A stretch of DNA of 41,378 bases from Mucilaginibacter sp. Lineage in GTDB: Bacteria; Bacteroidota; Bacteroidia; Sphingobacteriales; Sphingobacteriaceae. The notes below the pieces were generated by a model that had not been told where the DNA came from, made no database searches, and saw only the letters and a list, made by a program, of their open reading frames with translations. Within the stretch, counting starts at the first letter, position 1. Every line of letters starts with the position of its first letter. The stretch covers positions 1 through 41,378 of the forward strand of contig JAQBNZ010000158.1 of NCBI GenBank assembly GCA_028288285.1, given 5' to 3'. Both the position numbers and the translations under genes were made by a program. Shown piece by piece: positions 8,064 to 15,734 of the stretch.

Positions 8064-10514
8064 ATGACACGCAAACGCTTCTTTCTTGGGTTGTTAACAG
8101 CTTTAGGCATTACAGGCCTGTTAGGCTTTGCTGTTTATGACGATCCTATCAGCAAAATTATTCAGCAGCTGGATAAATGGGCAAATGAACGGCCTGTAGA
8201 AAAAGTGTACTTGCACCTTGATAAACCCTATTATGCAGCCGGAGATGATATTTGGTTTAAAGCCTATGTAACCAGCGGCAGCCAAAACAAGCTGACTACA
8301 ATAAGCGGTATTTTAAATGTGGAGCTGATTGACTGGCACGACTCCATCAAGCAATCTGTTAAGTTGGCTTTAAAAGATGGCGTTGCCGCTGGCGATTTTG
8401 CCCTGCCCGATACTCTGTATGAGGGGGGCTACCGCATAAGGGCGTATACCAATTACATGCGTAATGCCGGCAGCGAATATTTTTTTGATAAAGCTATCAG
8501 TATCATAAACAATATTAACAGTAATGCAAAATCATCAGATAATGTAACGGTACAAAAAGGCAGTTACGCTAATGCTTCAGTTGGTAAAGCCGATGTGCAG
8601 TTTTTTCCTGAAAGTGGCAGCCTTGTGGGAGGTATTGCAACCAAAGTAGCGTTTAAAGCGGTTGGCACTGATGGTTCTGGTACTGATGTTAAGGGAGAAA
8701 TTAATGATAACACAGGCAAGCAGGTAACGCAGTTTAGCAGCACCCATTTAGGAATGGGCGTATTTAATATTACACCTGTTTATGGCAACATTTACACAGC
8801 CAAAATTACCACTGCCGATGGATCAATAAATATAGTACCGTTACCAAAAGTACTGGATAATGGCTATGTTTTAAGCGTAACAGATGCCGACGCTCAAAAC
8901 TTACAGGTAAAAATATCAGCCAGTAAAAATCTGCTTAATAGGGATGCAGGTGTAATTTTAATAGCCCAAAGCCAGGGCAAGGCCTATTATAGTGAGAAAA
9001 CCAAGCCCGGTAATGTAACTATACCCAAAAGTAAATTCCCTGCAGGGATAGTGCAGTTTACATTATTTTCTGCAGATGGTGAACCTTTAAATGAACGCCT
9101 GGTATTTGTACAGCATCCTGAAAAGTTAAAGCTGACTATATTGGCCGATAAGCAAGCCTATTCGGCAAGGCAAAAAGTTAAAGTTAATGTAGATGCCAAT
9201 AGTAATGGTAAACCTGCTATGGGAAACTTCTCTGTTTCGGTAATAGATGAAACCAAATTGCCTTTTAACGAAGCGGATGAGAACAATATAATGGCAAACC
9301 TGCTGCTTACAGCAGACCTTAAGGGATATGTAGAACAGCCCGCCTATTACTTTAACAATATTAATGATAAAACCCGTGCCGATTTGGATGTACTAATGCT
9401 TACACAGGGCTATCGCCGTTTTGAGTGGAAGGAAATATTAAACGACAGATTTGCACCAAACGTTTATCAGCGAGAAAGCTCATTACAGGTATCCGGAACA
9501 GTCAAAAATTTATCTGGCAAGCCGGTTGCCAATGGAAAGGTAAAACTGATTGATTTGGATAATATCGACTACACATTGGATACCATTACTGATGCACGTG
9601 GCCGGTTTGCCTTTACCAATATGACATTTGAGGATAGTGTGCGTTTTGTTGTGCAGGCCCGTACCGATAAAAATAAAAAAGATGTGATGATTCAACTTGA
9701 TTCTATTGCACCAGCAAATACAGCAGGTAAAACCAATGTGAGTTATGAGGTAAGTGTAGGTAATGATCTTTCGGTTTATGCGCAAAGCAGTAAAGAGCTA
9801 TATCAGGCGCAAATGCGATATGGAGTGGGTAATCATGTTATCCCGTTGAGGGAAGTAATTATTCGTGAGAAAAAACAGGCGCTTAAATACTCATCAAACC
9901 TTAATGGCCCTGGTAATGCAGACCAGGTTTTATTAGCCCGTGATTTGCAGAATTTTGGCTGCTTCCGTATAACGGATTGCTTACAAGGCAGGTTATTGGG
10001 AGTTATCTTCCGTAATGGAATACCTTATTCTACACGCTCATATAACCGGCCCATGCAGGTAATTATTGATGGAGCATATGTTGAGCCCAGCTTTTTAAAC
10101 AATGTAAACTATAACGATGTGCAGGCGATAGAGGTACTGCGGAATGCAGGTTCGGTGGGCATTTATGGCGGCAGGGGCGGCAACGGTGTGATAATTGTAA
10201 CCACCAAACGCGGGGACGAGAATGAATATACCGGGCCAATTACCGGACGTGGTATAAAGGTGCTATACCCCAAAGGCTATTTAAAGGCCCGCACTTTTTA
10301 TTCGCCGCAGTATGATAAATCTGGCGTAAACAAACAATTAGCAGACCTGCGTACTACCATTTTCTGGAAACCTGATGTACTTACAAATAACAACGGTAAA
10401 ACCTCATTTGAATATTTTAATGCAGGCACCAAAGGTAATTACCGGGTGGTGATTGAAGGTATTGACAAGGATGGTAATATAGGCAGGCAAGTTTTAAGGT
10501 ATAAGGTAGAGTAA
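8064..10514 (+). CDS. Exported MG2-like protein with carboxypeptidase-regulatory and TonB-plug-like domains
   Basis: 816 residues from ATG 8064 (MTRKRFFLGLLTALGITGL, a signal peptide); an earlier ATG at 8019 was not used because it would bury the signal peptide. The mature start ANERPVEKVYLHLDKPYYAAGDDIWFKAYV is the macroglobulin MG2-type opening common in Bacteroidota surface proteins. Several beta-sandwich repeats follow. Near residues 480-530 is a carboxypeptidase-regulatory-like segment (SLQVSGTVKNLSGKPVANGK). Near residues 640-720 is a TonB-receptor plug-like stretch (MQVIIDGAYVEP, IEVLRNAGSVGIYGGRGGNG, VIIVTTKRG). There is no beta-barrel, so it is not a transporter itself; such proteins are thought to sit in the periplasm or at the outer membrane. 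Exact role unknown. Confidence 0.82.
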   Translation: MTRKRFFLGLLTALGITGLLGFAVYDDPISKIIQQLDKWANERPVEKVYLHLDKPYYAAGDDIWFKAYVTSGSQNKLTTISGILNVELIDWHDSIKQSVKLALKDGVAAGDFALPDTLYEGGYRIRAYTNYMRNAGSEYFFDKAISIINNINSNAKSSDNVTVQKGSYANASVGKADVQFFPESGSLVGGIATKVAFKAVGTDGSGTDVKGEINDNTGKQVTQFSSTHLGMGVFNITPVYGNIYTAKITTADGSINIVPLPKVLDNGYVLSVTDADAQNLQVKISASKNLLNRDAGVILIAQSQGKAYYSEKTKPGNVTIPKSKFPAGIVQFTLFSADGEPLNERLVFVQHPEKLKLTILADKQAYSARQKVKVNVDANSNGKPAMGNFSVSVIDETKLPFNEADENNIMANLLLTADLKGYVEQPAYYFNNINDKTRADLDVLMLTQGYRRFEWKEILNDRFAPNVYQRESSLQVSGTVKNLSGKPVANGKVKLIDLDNIDYTLDTITDARGRFAFTNMTFEDSVRFVVQARTDKNKKDVMIQLDSIAPANTAGKTNVSYEVSVGNDLSVYAQSSKELYQAQMRYGVGNHVIPLREVIIREKKQALKYSSNLNGPGNADQVLLARDLQNFGCFRITDCLQGRLLGVIFRNGIPYSTRSYNRPMQVIIDGAYVEPSFLNNVNYNDVQAIEVLRNAGSVGIYGGRGGNGVIIVTTKRGDENEYTGPITGRGIKVLYPKGYLKARTFYSPQYDKSGVNKQLADLRTTIFWKPDVLTNNNGKTSFEYFNAGTKGNYRVVIEGIDKDGNIGRQVLRYKVE

Positions 10515-10536
10515 GTAGAAGGGAAAGGGAGTTAAA

Positions 10537-10620
10537 AGTTGAAAGTGAAAAGCTGAAAGTTTTGATAAAGCGAGAACAAACAAGACTTTACTTTCAACCT
10601 TCAACTTTTCACTTTCAACT
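10537..10620. terminator. Bidirectional inverted repeat between convergent genes
   Basis: A 16-bp perfect inverted repeat AGTTGAAAGTGAAAAG (10537-10552) pairs with 10605-10620 across a 52-bp interior. It lies between the stop codons of two convergent genes and probably ends transcription from both sides. GTTGAAAG-type repeats of this style are common between Bacteroidota genes. Confidence 0.55.
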
Positions 10621-10626
10621 ATTAGT

Positions 10627-11484
10627 CTATTTGGCTAAATGAAATTTCTCCCAAAAATCAACTGATTTGAATAGCTCGCTATTCTCAGCATTGGTACTGC
10701 CACCACGTGTGCCACCGCCACCGCGGCCACCTTTTCCGCCATGACCGCCACCGCCGCCCATGCCACCGCCGCCGCCGCGACCTCCACGGCCTCCACCCAT
10801 GCCTCCGCCTTGTGTATCGCCGCCCTGGCCGGTAATGGCAGGTTTTTGCATGCCGTTAATTTTAAAGTTAAATGCCCATTCACTTTTTGAAGGGCTATCA
10901 ACATGGAAAAATTTTAAGGGGATAGCCGCCTCGTAAACCAGGTTGCCATCAGCATCGTAATTTATAGCCGCCTTAATACCGTAAGTATTTGATGTGGTTA
11001 TCATATCATACTCAATATCTTTAAAGCCGGTTACTTTAATATTTCTGAGCGTGGTAAGGCGCTCGCGTGTAAGTTCATCCCTGTCTTGCTGGGTTAATTC
11101 TCCGTTATCATCTTTATGGAACCCAAACTGCGGCTTGCTGCCGGGGCCACTCAGCGGGAAGGTCATTGTAAACGTTTCTTTCTTTTTTCCTTTAGGATCA
11201 ATACTTAAGGTAATACCTGCGTTTATGATGCGGGCCTGCTCCAGTCGGTCATTAATGCGGATGGCCACATACAGGTTTTCCTGGTCGTTAGCGAGAGTGT
11301 ACGGAATCTTTTTTTCTTCGTTAAGATACCGCAGGCTATCGCCCCATTCACTTAAATTACCATCTATTACCACGTTGGCTGGTGGTGGCTGCATATTGCC
11401 GAAAGTTTTTGATGATTGTGCTTTAACTGTGCTGGTGGTAACCAGTATTAATGTTGAAAGCAGCATAGAGGTACGGTGTTTCAT
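10627..11484 (-). CDS. Secreted CBM9-like protein with glycine-rich tail
   Basis: 285 residues. A Sec signal peptide (MKHRTSMLLSTLILVTTSTVKAQ) is followed by a domain resembling family-9 carbohydrate-binding-like proteins: VVIDGNLSEWGD, then PYTLANDQENLYVAIRINDR, a short helix and beta strands to about residue 205. From about 215 to 268 the chain is almost only Gly, Met and Arg ([20 protein letters not shown]), then it ends in NSELFKSVDFWEKFHLAK. The CBM9-like fold occurs in many outer-membrane-associated proteins without proven sugar binding, so ligand is unknown. The gly-rich linker is a low-complexity segment that could vary in length. Confidence 0.72.
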   Translation of the reverse strand: MKHRTSMLLSTLILVTTSTVKAQSSKTFGNMQPPPANVVIDGNLSEWGDSLRYLNEEKKIPYTLANDQENLYVAIRINDRLEQARIINAGITLSIDPKGKKKETFTMTFPLSGPGSKPQFGFHKDDNGELTQQDRDELTRERLTTLRNIKVTGFKDIEYDMITTSNTYGIKAAINYDADGNLVYEAAIPLKFFHVDSPSKSEWAFNFKINGMQKPAITGQGGDTQGGGMGGGRGGRGGGGGMGGGGGHGGKGGRGGGGTRGGSTNAENSELFKSVDFWEKFHLAK

Positions 11485-11571
11485 TTAATTGTGGCTTGTG
11501 AAGGTAAAGTTGTTATATGTCATTTTAAATCGTTTAAACATCATTTTAACACTTTTATTGCTGATTTTGAG

Positions 11572-11579
11572 TAAATTTG
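11572..11579 (+). promoter_or_regulatory. -7 box (TAAATTTG) before clpS
   Basis: A perfect TAnnTTTG match ending 9 nt before the clpS ATG, implying a very short leader. Confidence 0.4.
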
Positions 11580-11588
11580 TCATTACAT

Positions 11589-11870
11589 ATGCCAACTGAA
11601 GTACAGGAAGAGACACTCACTCTTGAAGAGATACTGGCCGGGCTTAAAGAAATGCACCGCCTTATATTATGGAACGATGACCATAACAGCTTTGATCATG
11701 TGATACACTGCATGATGAAGTATCTGGATTATACAGAACCTCAAGCCGAAAAAATAGCCTGGAAGGTACACAACGAAGGGAAATGCGCCGTACTGGAAGG
11801 CTCATTCACCGAAATGGAAGTTTACCGCAAAATACTTCAGCAAGAAGGGTTGACGGTGAGTGTAGAGTAA
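11589..11870 (+). CDS. clpS: ATP-dependent Clp protease adaptor ClpS
   Basis: 93 residues. ClpS delivers N-degron substrates to ClpA or ClpC. LILWNDDHNSFDHVI is the family motif in which the Asn-Asp pair begins the N-degron pocket, and AEKIAWKVHNEGKCAV is the second conserved helix. The C-terminus (EMEVYRKILQQEGLTVSVE) matches the usual strand ending. A frame extension to 11577 uses TTG within the promoter-like TAAATTTG and was rejected. It is monocistronic here; its ClpA/C partner is not in the window. Confidence 0.93.
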   Translation: MPTEVQEETLTLEEILAGLKEMHRLILWNDDHNSFDHVIHCMMKYLDYTEPQAEKIAWKVHNEGKCAVLEGSFTEMEVYRKILQQEGLTVSVE

Positions 11871-12206
11871 TTAAGATAGTTTAACAACAACTATGCATTA
11901 CTTAGCATAGTACATCTATATTTATCGTAATAGTAATTTTCTTACTGTTCCTTCGTCTGTAAATAAAAAGAGTGCTTTCATCTTGATAGGGTTAGCTACT
12001 CTGCTTTAACCATTTATTTAACTAGCAGCCATTGAACAGTGGGGTAGATATACTGGCATAAGTTAATTCACATAGTCATTAAATCTTCTGCCTTATTCCA
12101 ATTAATTGTACCTTAAGCACTATAGATGTATTTTTTTCTACTAAATTAATTTTATTGTTTATAGAATAAGCAGTTAATATTTACGAAAATTGTAAAAAAT
12201 AATGAG
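11871..12206. other. Intergenic region, no gene seen
   Basis: An AT-rich 336-bp gap between clpS and the first response regulator. I found no open frame with protein-like sequence, no strong terminator hairpin and no RNA gene. Confidence 0.5.
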
Positions 12207-12233
12207 TTGAAAAACATTCTTATTTTAACTTTG
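12207..12233 (+). promoter_or_regulatory. Promoter of the response-regulator pair
   Basis: TTG (12207-12209), a 16-bp spacer and TAACTTTG (12226-12233, perfect TAnnTTTG), 11 nt before the ATG at 12245. Confidence 0.5.
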
Positions 12234-12244
12234 TTGACATCTCC

Positions 12245-12652
12245 ATGACTACGAATAATTTTTTTCCTAAAATCATGGTTATAGATGATGAAGAGCTTGA
12301 TAATGCAATTTTTAAAATGCTAATTAACAGAGTAATCAAGAATTCTGAAATTGATATAGTGGTTAATGGAGAAGAAGCAATAAAAAAACTTTTAGAGTTA
12401 AGTAACAACCCCGAACTTTTACCAGACTTTATCTTTTTAGATTTACAAATGCCTGTAATGAATGGATGGCAATTTTTAGAAGAATTTGAACGACTTAACA
12501 TTGATCCTTTACGCAAAATTCAGATATATATCTTATCCTCTTCTATTTTAAGTGATGATATTGACAAATCACTATCTAATCCTTTGGTTGAGGATTTTTT
12601 ATCCAAGCCAATTAATTTAGATAAAATAAGAACAATTTTTGAAGCGGCATAA
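12245..12652 (+). CDS. Stand-alone response regulator receiver (CheY-like)
   Basis: 135 residues making one receiver domain with no output domain. Acidic pocket D14/D15, phospho-acceptor D66 (FLDLQMP), Ser98/99 in the Thr/Ser position and K121 (SKP) are all present. The long insertion between helix 2 and strand 3 (ELSNNPELLPDF) is typical of Rcp1-like single-domain regulators that pair with hybrid or phytochrome-type kinases. No histidine kinase is nearby, so the partner is unknown. Together with the gene 40 bp downstream it forms a receiver pair; a small hairpin (GCGAAG/CTTCGC, 12661-12677) lies between them. Confidence 0.9.
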   Translation: MTTNNFFPKIMVIDDEELDNAIFKMLINRVIKNSEIDIVVNGEEAIKKLLELSNNPELLPDFIFLDLQMPVMNGWQFLEEFERLNIDPLRKIQIYILSSSILSDDIDKSLSNPLVEDFLSKPINLDKIRTIFEAA

Positions 12653-12692
12653 ATTTTTACGCGAAGTTTAGCTTCGCATGTACTTAAACTAA

Positions 12693-13052
12693 ATGAAGAA
12701 AAAAATTTTAATTATTGAGGATGATAATGATATTCTGGAAGTTATAAAAACAGTTCTTAGTTTAAATAATTTTTCAGTTAGTGGAATAAACGGTACAGAT
12801 GATATTATTGAAACAGTTAAGGTCCACAATCCAGATCTGGTATTAACTGATTATATGTTACCAGGTTTAACTGGTGGTCAAATCTGTCAATTAATTAAGA
12901 GTAACAAAGATACGTCTCACATCCCTGTGATTTTAATTTCGGCTTATCATAAGCTGGCAATAGCAATTGGCAATTTTAAGTATGATGCTTATATTAAGAA
13001 GCCATTCGATATAAATTACTTAGTAAAAGTCATGAACAAGTTTTTGGAATAA
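12693..13052 (+). CDS. Stand-alone response regulator receiver
   Basis: 119 residues, a single receiver domain: E9/D10/D11 acidic pocket, D53 phospho-acceptor (LTDYMLP), S83 and K103 (KKP). Sequence style is that of DNA-binding-less receivers in phosphorelays. It lies 40 bp after another receiver gene on the same strand and probably shares its promoter. No kinase or output gene is adjacent. Confidence 0.9.
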   Translation: MKKKILIIEDDNDILEVIKTVLSLNNFSVSGINGTDDIIETVKVHNPDLVLTDYMLPGLTGGQICQLIKSNKDTSHIPVILISAYHKLAIAIGNFKYDAYIKKPFDINYLVKVMNKFLE

Positions 13053-13374
13053 ACCTTGTAGCAAACAACAATAGGTTAAACTAAAACATCTTAGTACAAT
13101 AATATTGAACATTAGTATTTTATTGTTAACTACTACCACCTGGTAATGTCCATTATTCAGGGTGTTTACCTGTATCTTATTGCCAAAAAGGAGACTTCTT
13201 TTAATCTTAGTATTTAAATATTAAGCCCCCGGTAAAACCTAAAGCCCAATATTGAAATATATCAATAATAGATTGAGTATTCCATAAAAGAAGGCAGCAA
13301 CGCATTTAACATTTACACACATTCAGGACATTTTAACTTTATTTTCTCAGTATATTATACACAATAGGGCAAGG
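13053..13374. other. Intergenic region, no gene seen
   Basis: About 320 bp of AT-rich sequence after the receiver genes. No protein-like frame or RNA gene is apparent. Confidence 0.5.
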
Positions 13375-13407
13375 TTGAGTATCAACACTTTAAAAGATAT
13401 AATTTTG
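13375..13407 (+). promoter_or_regulatory. Promoter of the small lipoprotein gene
   Basis: TTG (13375-13377), a 22-bp spacer and TAATTTTG (13400-13407, perfect -7 match), 18 nt before the ATG at 13426. Confidence 0.5.
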
Positions 13408-13425
13408 AAAATAAATATTAAAAAT

Positions 13426-13851
13426 ATGAGAAATACAGACTTTAAAATTAGAGTAATTTCAGACAGATTTAATGCCCAAGCTGTTAAGAGATTTTTATTT
13501 GGAAACATAGTTTTGATCATCGTACTTTTATCAATAACTGGATGCAAAAAGCAATCAGTAAGTACAGATAAACAATTTGGAGACGCAAAGCTAACTGTAG
13601 AATGTGCAAAAAAGTGTCATGTTTCCTATGGAACTGCCGATAAGTTAACTGAAGCTGACATTGATTCTACTATAGGTACCTATACTATAAAGTATGAAAG
13701 AAACTATAACTTGGTCATTAAGGTAATGCCTTTAAATGAAGATCAGAGAATCGTTCTAAATGTTTTCAGCAGGGAGAATAAACAAATATTCACTAATTCA
13801 GCTACAAGAAAAGTAAATGAGCTCTGGACTTCAACTGTTTTGATTCCATAA
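13426..13851 (+). CDS. Small lipoprotein of unknown function
   Basis: 141 residues from ATG 13426; an upstream TTG start would overlap the promoter and was rejected. A basic N-terminus (about 30 residues) precedes a hydrophobic stretch (NIVLIIVLLSITGC) ending in a lipobox, so the mature protein is lipid-anchored. The remaining ~85 residues carry two cysteines (VECAKKCHVSYG) and alternate hydrophobic residues consistent with a small beta-sandwich. The unusually long N-region before the membrane segment is odd. I do not recognise the family. Confidence 0.68.
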   Translation: MRNTDFKIRVISDRFNAQAVKRFLFGNIVLIIVLLSITGCKKQSVSTDKQFGDAKLTVECAKKCHVSYGTADKLTEADIDSTIGTYTIKYERNYNLVIKVMPLNEDQRIVLNVFSRENKQIFTNSATRKVNELWTSTVLIP

Positions 13852-13860
13852 TTATAGTTT

Positions 13861-13893
13861 GTAATAACCAACATAGCGAATGTTGGTTATTAC
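13861..13893. terminator. Perfect 14-bp hairpin after the lipoprotein gene
   Basis: GTAATAACCAACAT (13861-13874) and its complement (13880-13893) with the 5-nt loop AGCGA. It lies 9 bp after the stop; the T-tract is weak, so it may act as a transcript-stabilising hairpin or a bidirectional terminator. Confidence 0.7.
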
Positions 13894-13994
13894 AAGATTT
13901 ATTTCCCTTCTCTTATTGCCGTTTGCTGTGCAATATCAATCGCGTGCTATTATAAACCTTCACTCACATATAAGGTAGGGTTCGGGTAAAGTTA

Positions 13995-14153
13995 TTAAGC
14001 CCTATCGATGTTGAGTTGAGCCAGTTTGAGATTGATTAGGTTGGTAGTTGTATCGTTTAATTCAATAGTCTGATTTATGGTAGCTACTGCTTTATTTGGC
14101 CTTCCGTTAAGCAGTTGCGATAAAAAATTTCTAACCCTGTTTAATGATTCCAT
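13995..14153 (-). CDS. Hypothetical short helical protein, possibly an EAD-like remnant
   Basis: 52 residues from ATG 14153 (MESLNRVRNFLSQLLNGRPN...). The pattern of a short helix, N-G-R-P-N-K-A, then NQTIELND and LINLKLAQLNIDRA loosely resembles the small effector-associated helical domains of bacterial conflict proteins. This is only an impression, and the chain stops where such a domain would continue. It may be a remnant or a spurious frame. The longer version starting at 14225 has no protein-like N-terminus. Confidence 0.3.
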   Translation of the reverse strand: MESLNRVRNFLSQLLNGRPNKAVATINQTIELNDTTTNLINLKLAQLNIDRA

Positions 14154-14435
14154 TTTAATTAACATAAATATCCAATTTAAGGATATAACAGTTATACGAC
14201 AAACTAATTTAATTGTTACGCACAAACTCGCTAATGGCTTTTCCTTACAGCTAAAGTTTCCAATTCATTTTAAGAAATAGGTAAATAGGAGCTTATGCTA
14301 CCTTGGAACAATATGGCTGTATGTGCTCAGTCTTGAGCTAATTGTGTAAAGAAATACGTTACCCAGTAATTTGGCTTATCTCCTTTTTAAATCAATAAAT
14401 TAGATCAATTATTAACAAACTTAAATCTTAAAGAC

Positions 14436-14885
14436 ATGAATAAGGTAGTTTTTAAATTAACAATTAGTATAGTTCTGTTAGTGGTAAGTGCTGGCATTTC
14501 TTACGCCCAAACAGATAAGCCATACACAGAAGGGCCACTTTGGCAGGTGCAATTTGTCCATACAAAACCAGGAATGACCAATCTATACTTGAAAAACTTG
14601 AGTGAAGGATGGATTAAACAAATGCGTGCCGCAAAAGAAGCCGGGCTCATTATGGATTTCAAAGTCCTTTCTTCCTCACCTTCCTCTGAAAACGATTGGG
14701 ATCTGCTATTGATGTATGAAATAAAAAATTATGCAATGCTTGATGGTATGAGAGACAAATTAGACGCTATGAGTAAAAAAGTTTTTAACACCAATGAGGA
14801 GGGTTTACACACAAAAGCCGTATCAAGGAATGATCTTAGAGTTACACAAGGCGGTAAATTAACTCAAGAATTTCAATTCAAATAG
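14436..14885 (+). CDS. Exported hypothetical protein
   Basis: 149 residues with a clear Sec signal peptide (MNKVVFKLTISIVLLVVSAGISYAQ). The mature part, WQVQFVHTKPGMTNLYLKNL, then WDLLLMYEIKNYAMLDGM, has the alternating pattern and length of ferredoxin-like alpha/beta-barrel stress-response or monooxygenase-like proteins, as in many exported Bacteroidota homologues. No catalytic residues can be assigned. It is monocistronic and separated from the decayed regulator downstream. Confidence 0.7.
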   Translation: MNKVVFKLTISIVLLVVSAGISYAQTDKPYTEGPLWQVQFVHTKPGMTNLYLKNLSEGWIKQMRAAKEAGLIMDFKVLSSSPSSENDWDLLLMYEIKNYAMLDGMRDKLDAMSKKVFNTNEEGLHTKAVSRNDLRVTQGGKLTQEFQFK

Positions 14886-15037
14886 CCTGCTAACCTATGA
14901 ACTTAGCGAACTGTCTCTCAGAGAAGTTCGTTGTATCATAGTTTGTTAATTGCTTATCGATTATACATTTCTTTATATTGATTTGGCAGCTTAAGCGCAT
15001 CATTCACTATACTGCTCTATCTTATTGCGACATCTCT

Positions 15038-15254
15038 TTAAGTTGACCAAGTTGGCCCACAATACCGCTCACGACCTTGTTTTTTTATTTCTACCAGTCC
15101 ACATTCTATCAGTATTTTATGTGTTGAGATATGGCCGGCCTGCTTACCTTAAAATTATCTGCAATACTGTTTAAGTTTAAAGGCCTATAAGCTATTAAAT
15201 TATGATATCTCTTCTTGTTGGATCGACTATTGCCTGGAATATATTTCGCCTCAT
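15038..15254 (-). pseudogene. ArsR-family regulator, decayed by frameshifts
   Basis: Three reading frames together give an ArsR/SmtB winged-helix protein. The first reads MRRNIFQAIVDPTRRDII, then after a shift NLIAYRPLNLNSIADNFKVS plus RPAISQHIK, then after another shift ILIECGLVEIKKQGRERYCG. This is the classic order of family opening, recognition helix and wing (SRPAISxHIKxLxECGLV...GRERYC). Two frameshifts and an early stop make it non-functional. It lies just outside the integrated element on the chromosomal side. Confidence 0.75.
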
Positions 15255-15462
15255 CAAATTTATAGTGGATGTAAGCAAATACTTATGAAATTTTTCAGCT
15301 TTATATAACTTTCATATACCATTAAGGGGATATGCTTTTATCTAAATAATTGATAAGTGGTGCAAAAATGCTGTAAAGGTTTAGTTTGTTATCATCTAAT
15401 CCCGGAGTATTGGCGCACCGGTAAATTAAGAAAGTATGCGTAAAATTGAGTGGTGTGAAAAC

Positions 15463-15498
15463 AAAAAACCCCGTAAATCATATAATTTACAGGGTTTT
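15463..15498 (-). terminator. Terminator next to the left att copy (original tRNA-Val terminator)
   Basis: Stem AAAACCC-c-GTAAAT (15465-15478) pairs with ATTTAC-a-GGGTTTT (15485-15498); on the minus strand it ends in a T-rich run. It lies directly downstream of the displaced tRNA 3' end, where the uninserted tRNA-Val gene would have ended. Confidence 0.75.
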
Positions 15499-15518
15499 GG
15501 GGATTTTAGTATCCCCCT

Positions 15519-15576
15519 TTGGTGGGAGTTACTGGGTTCGAACCAGTGACCCTCTGCTTGTAAGGCAGATGCTCTG
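15519..15576 (-). repeat. attL: 58-bp direct repeat of the tRNA-Val 3' part
   Basis: All 58 bases are identical to 36410-36467. They cover the 3' CCA, acceptor 3' strand, T arm, variable loop and anticodon arm of tRNA-Val(TAC). This is the displaced chromosomal 3' end. To its right (15577-15611) element DNA re-creates the acceptor 5' strand but replaces the D arm with a hairpin, so this copy is not a normal tRNA gene. Confidence 0.9.
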
Positions 15577-15690
15577 GAGCCCGACGACTGTCGGGGCTAA
15601 ACTAAACTCCCGCAAAAAGGTTCTCATTTACAGGTGATTGCCTAAGATTGCTTTGAGCAGTCTCATTTTCCTTGAAAGTGCAATTGCAAT

Positions 15691-15710
15691 ATTTGCACGC
15701 ATTTGCATGC
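15691..15710 (+). promoter_or_regulatory. Candidate integrase arm-binding sites, left end
   Basis: Two tandem 10-mers, ATTTGCACGC and ATTTGCATGC, lie between the left att copy and the integrase start. The first recurs exactly at 36331-36340 near the right end, next to a related 10-mer ATTTGCAAAC (36321-36330). Confidence 0.45.
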
Positions 15711-15734
15711 AGCCAAACCATAAAATTTAAATTT

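Noticed and set aside
10635..10904. Minus-strand second frame in the glycine-rich gene
   Set aside because: Ala/Val string is a frame shadow of the GGC/GGT repeats.
15520..15611. Left tRNA-Val copy as a functional tRNA gene
   Set aside because: The D arm is replaced by a long hairpin and no promoter is evident; treated as an att site.
15446..15637. Plus-strand frame across the left att copy
   Set aside because: It translates a tRNA antisense strand and a terminator; typical artefact of tRNA genes.
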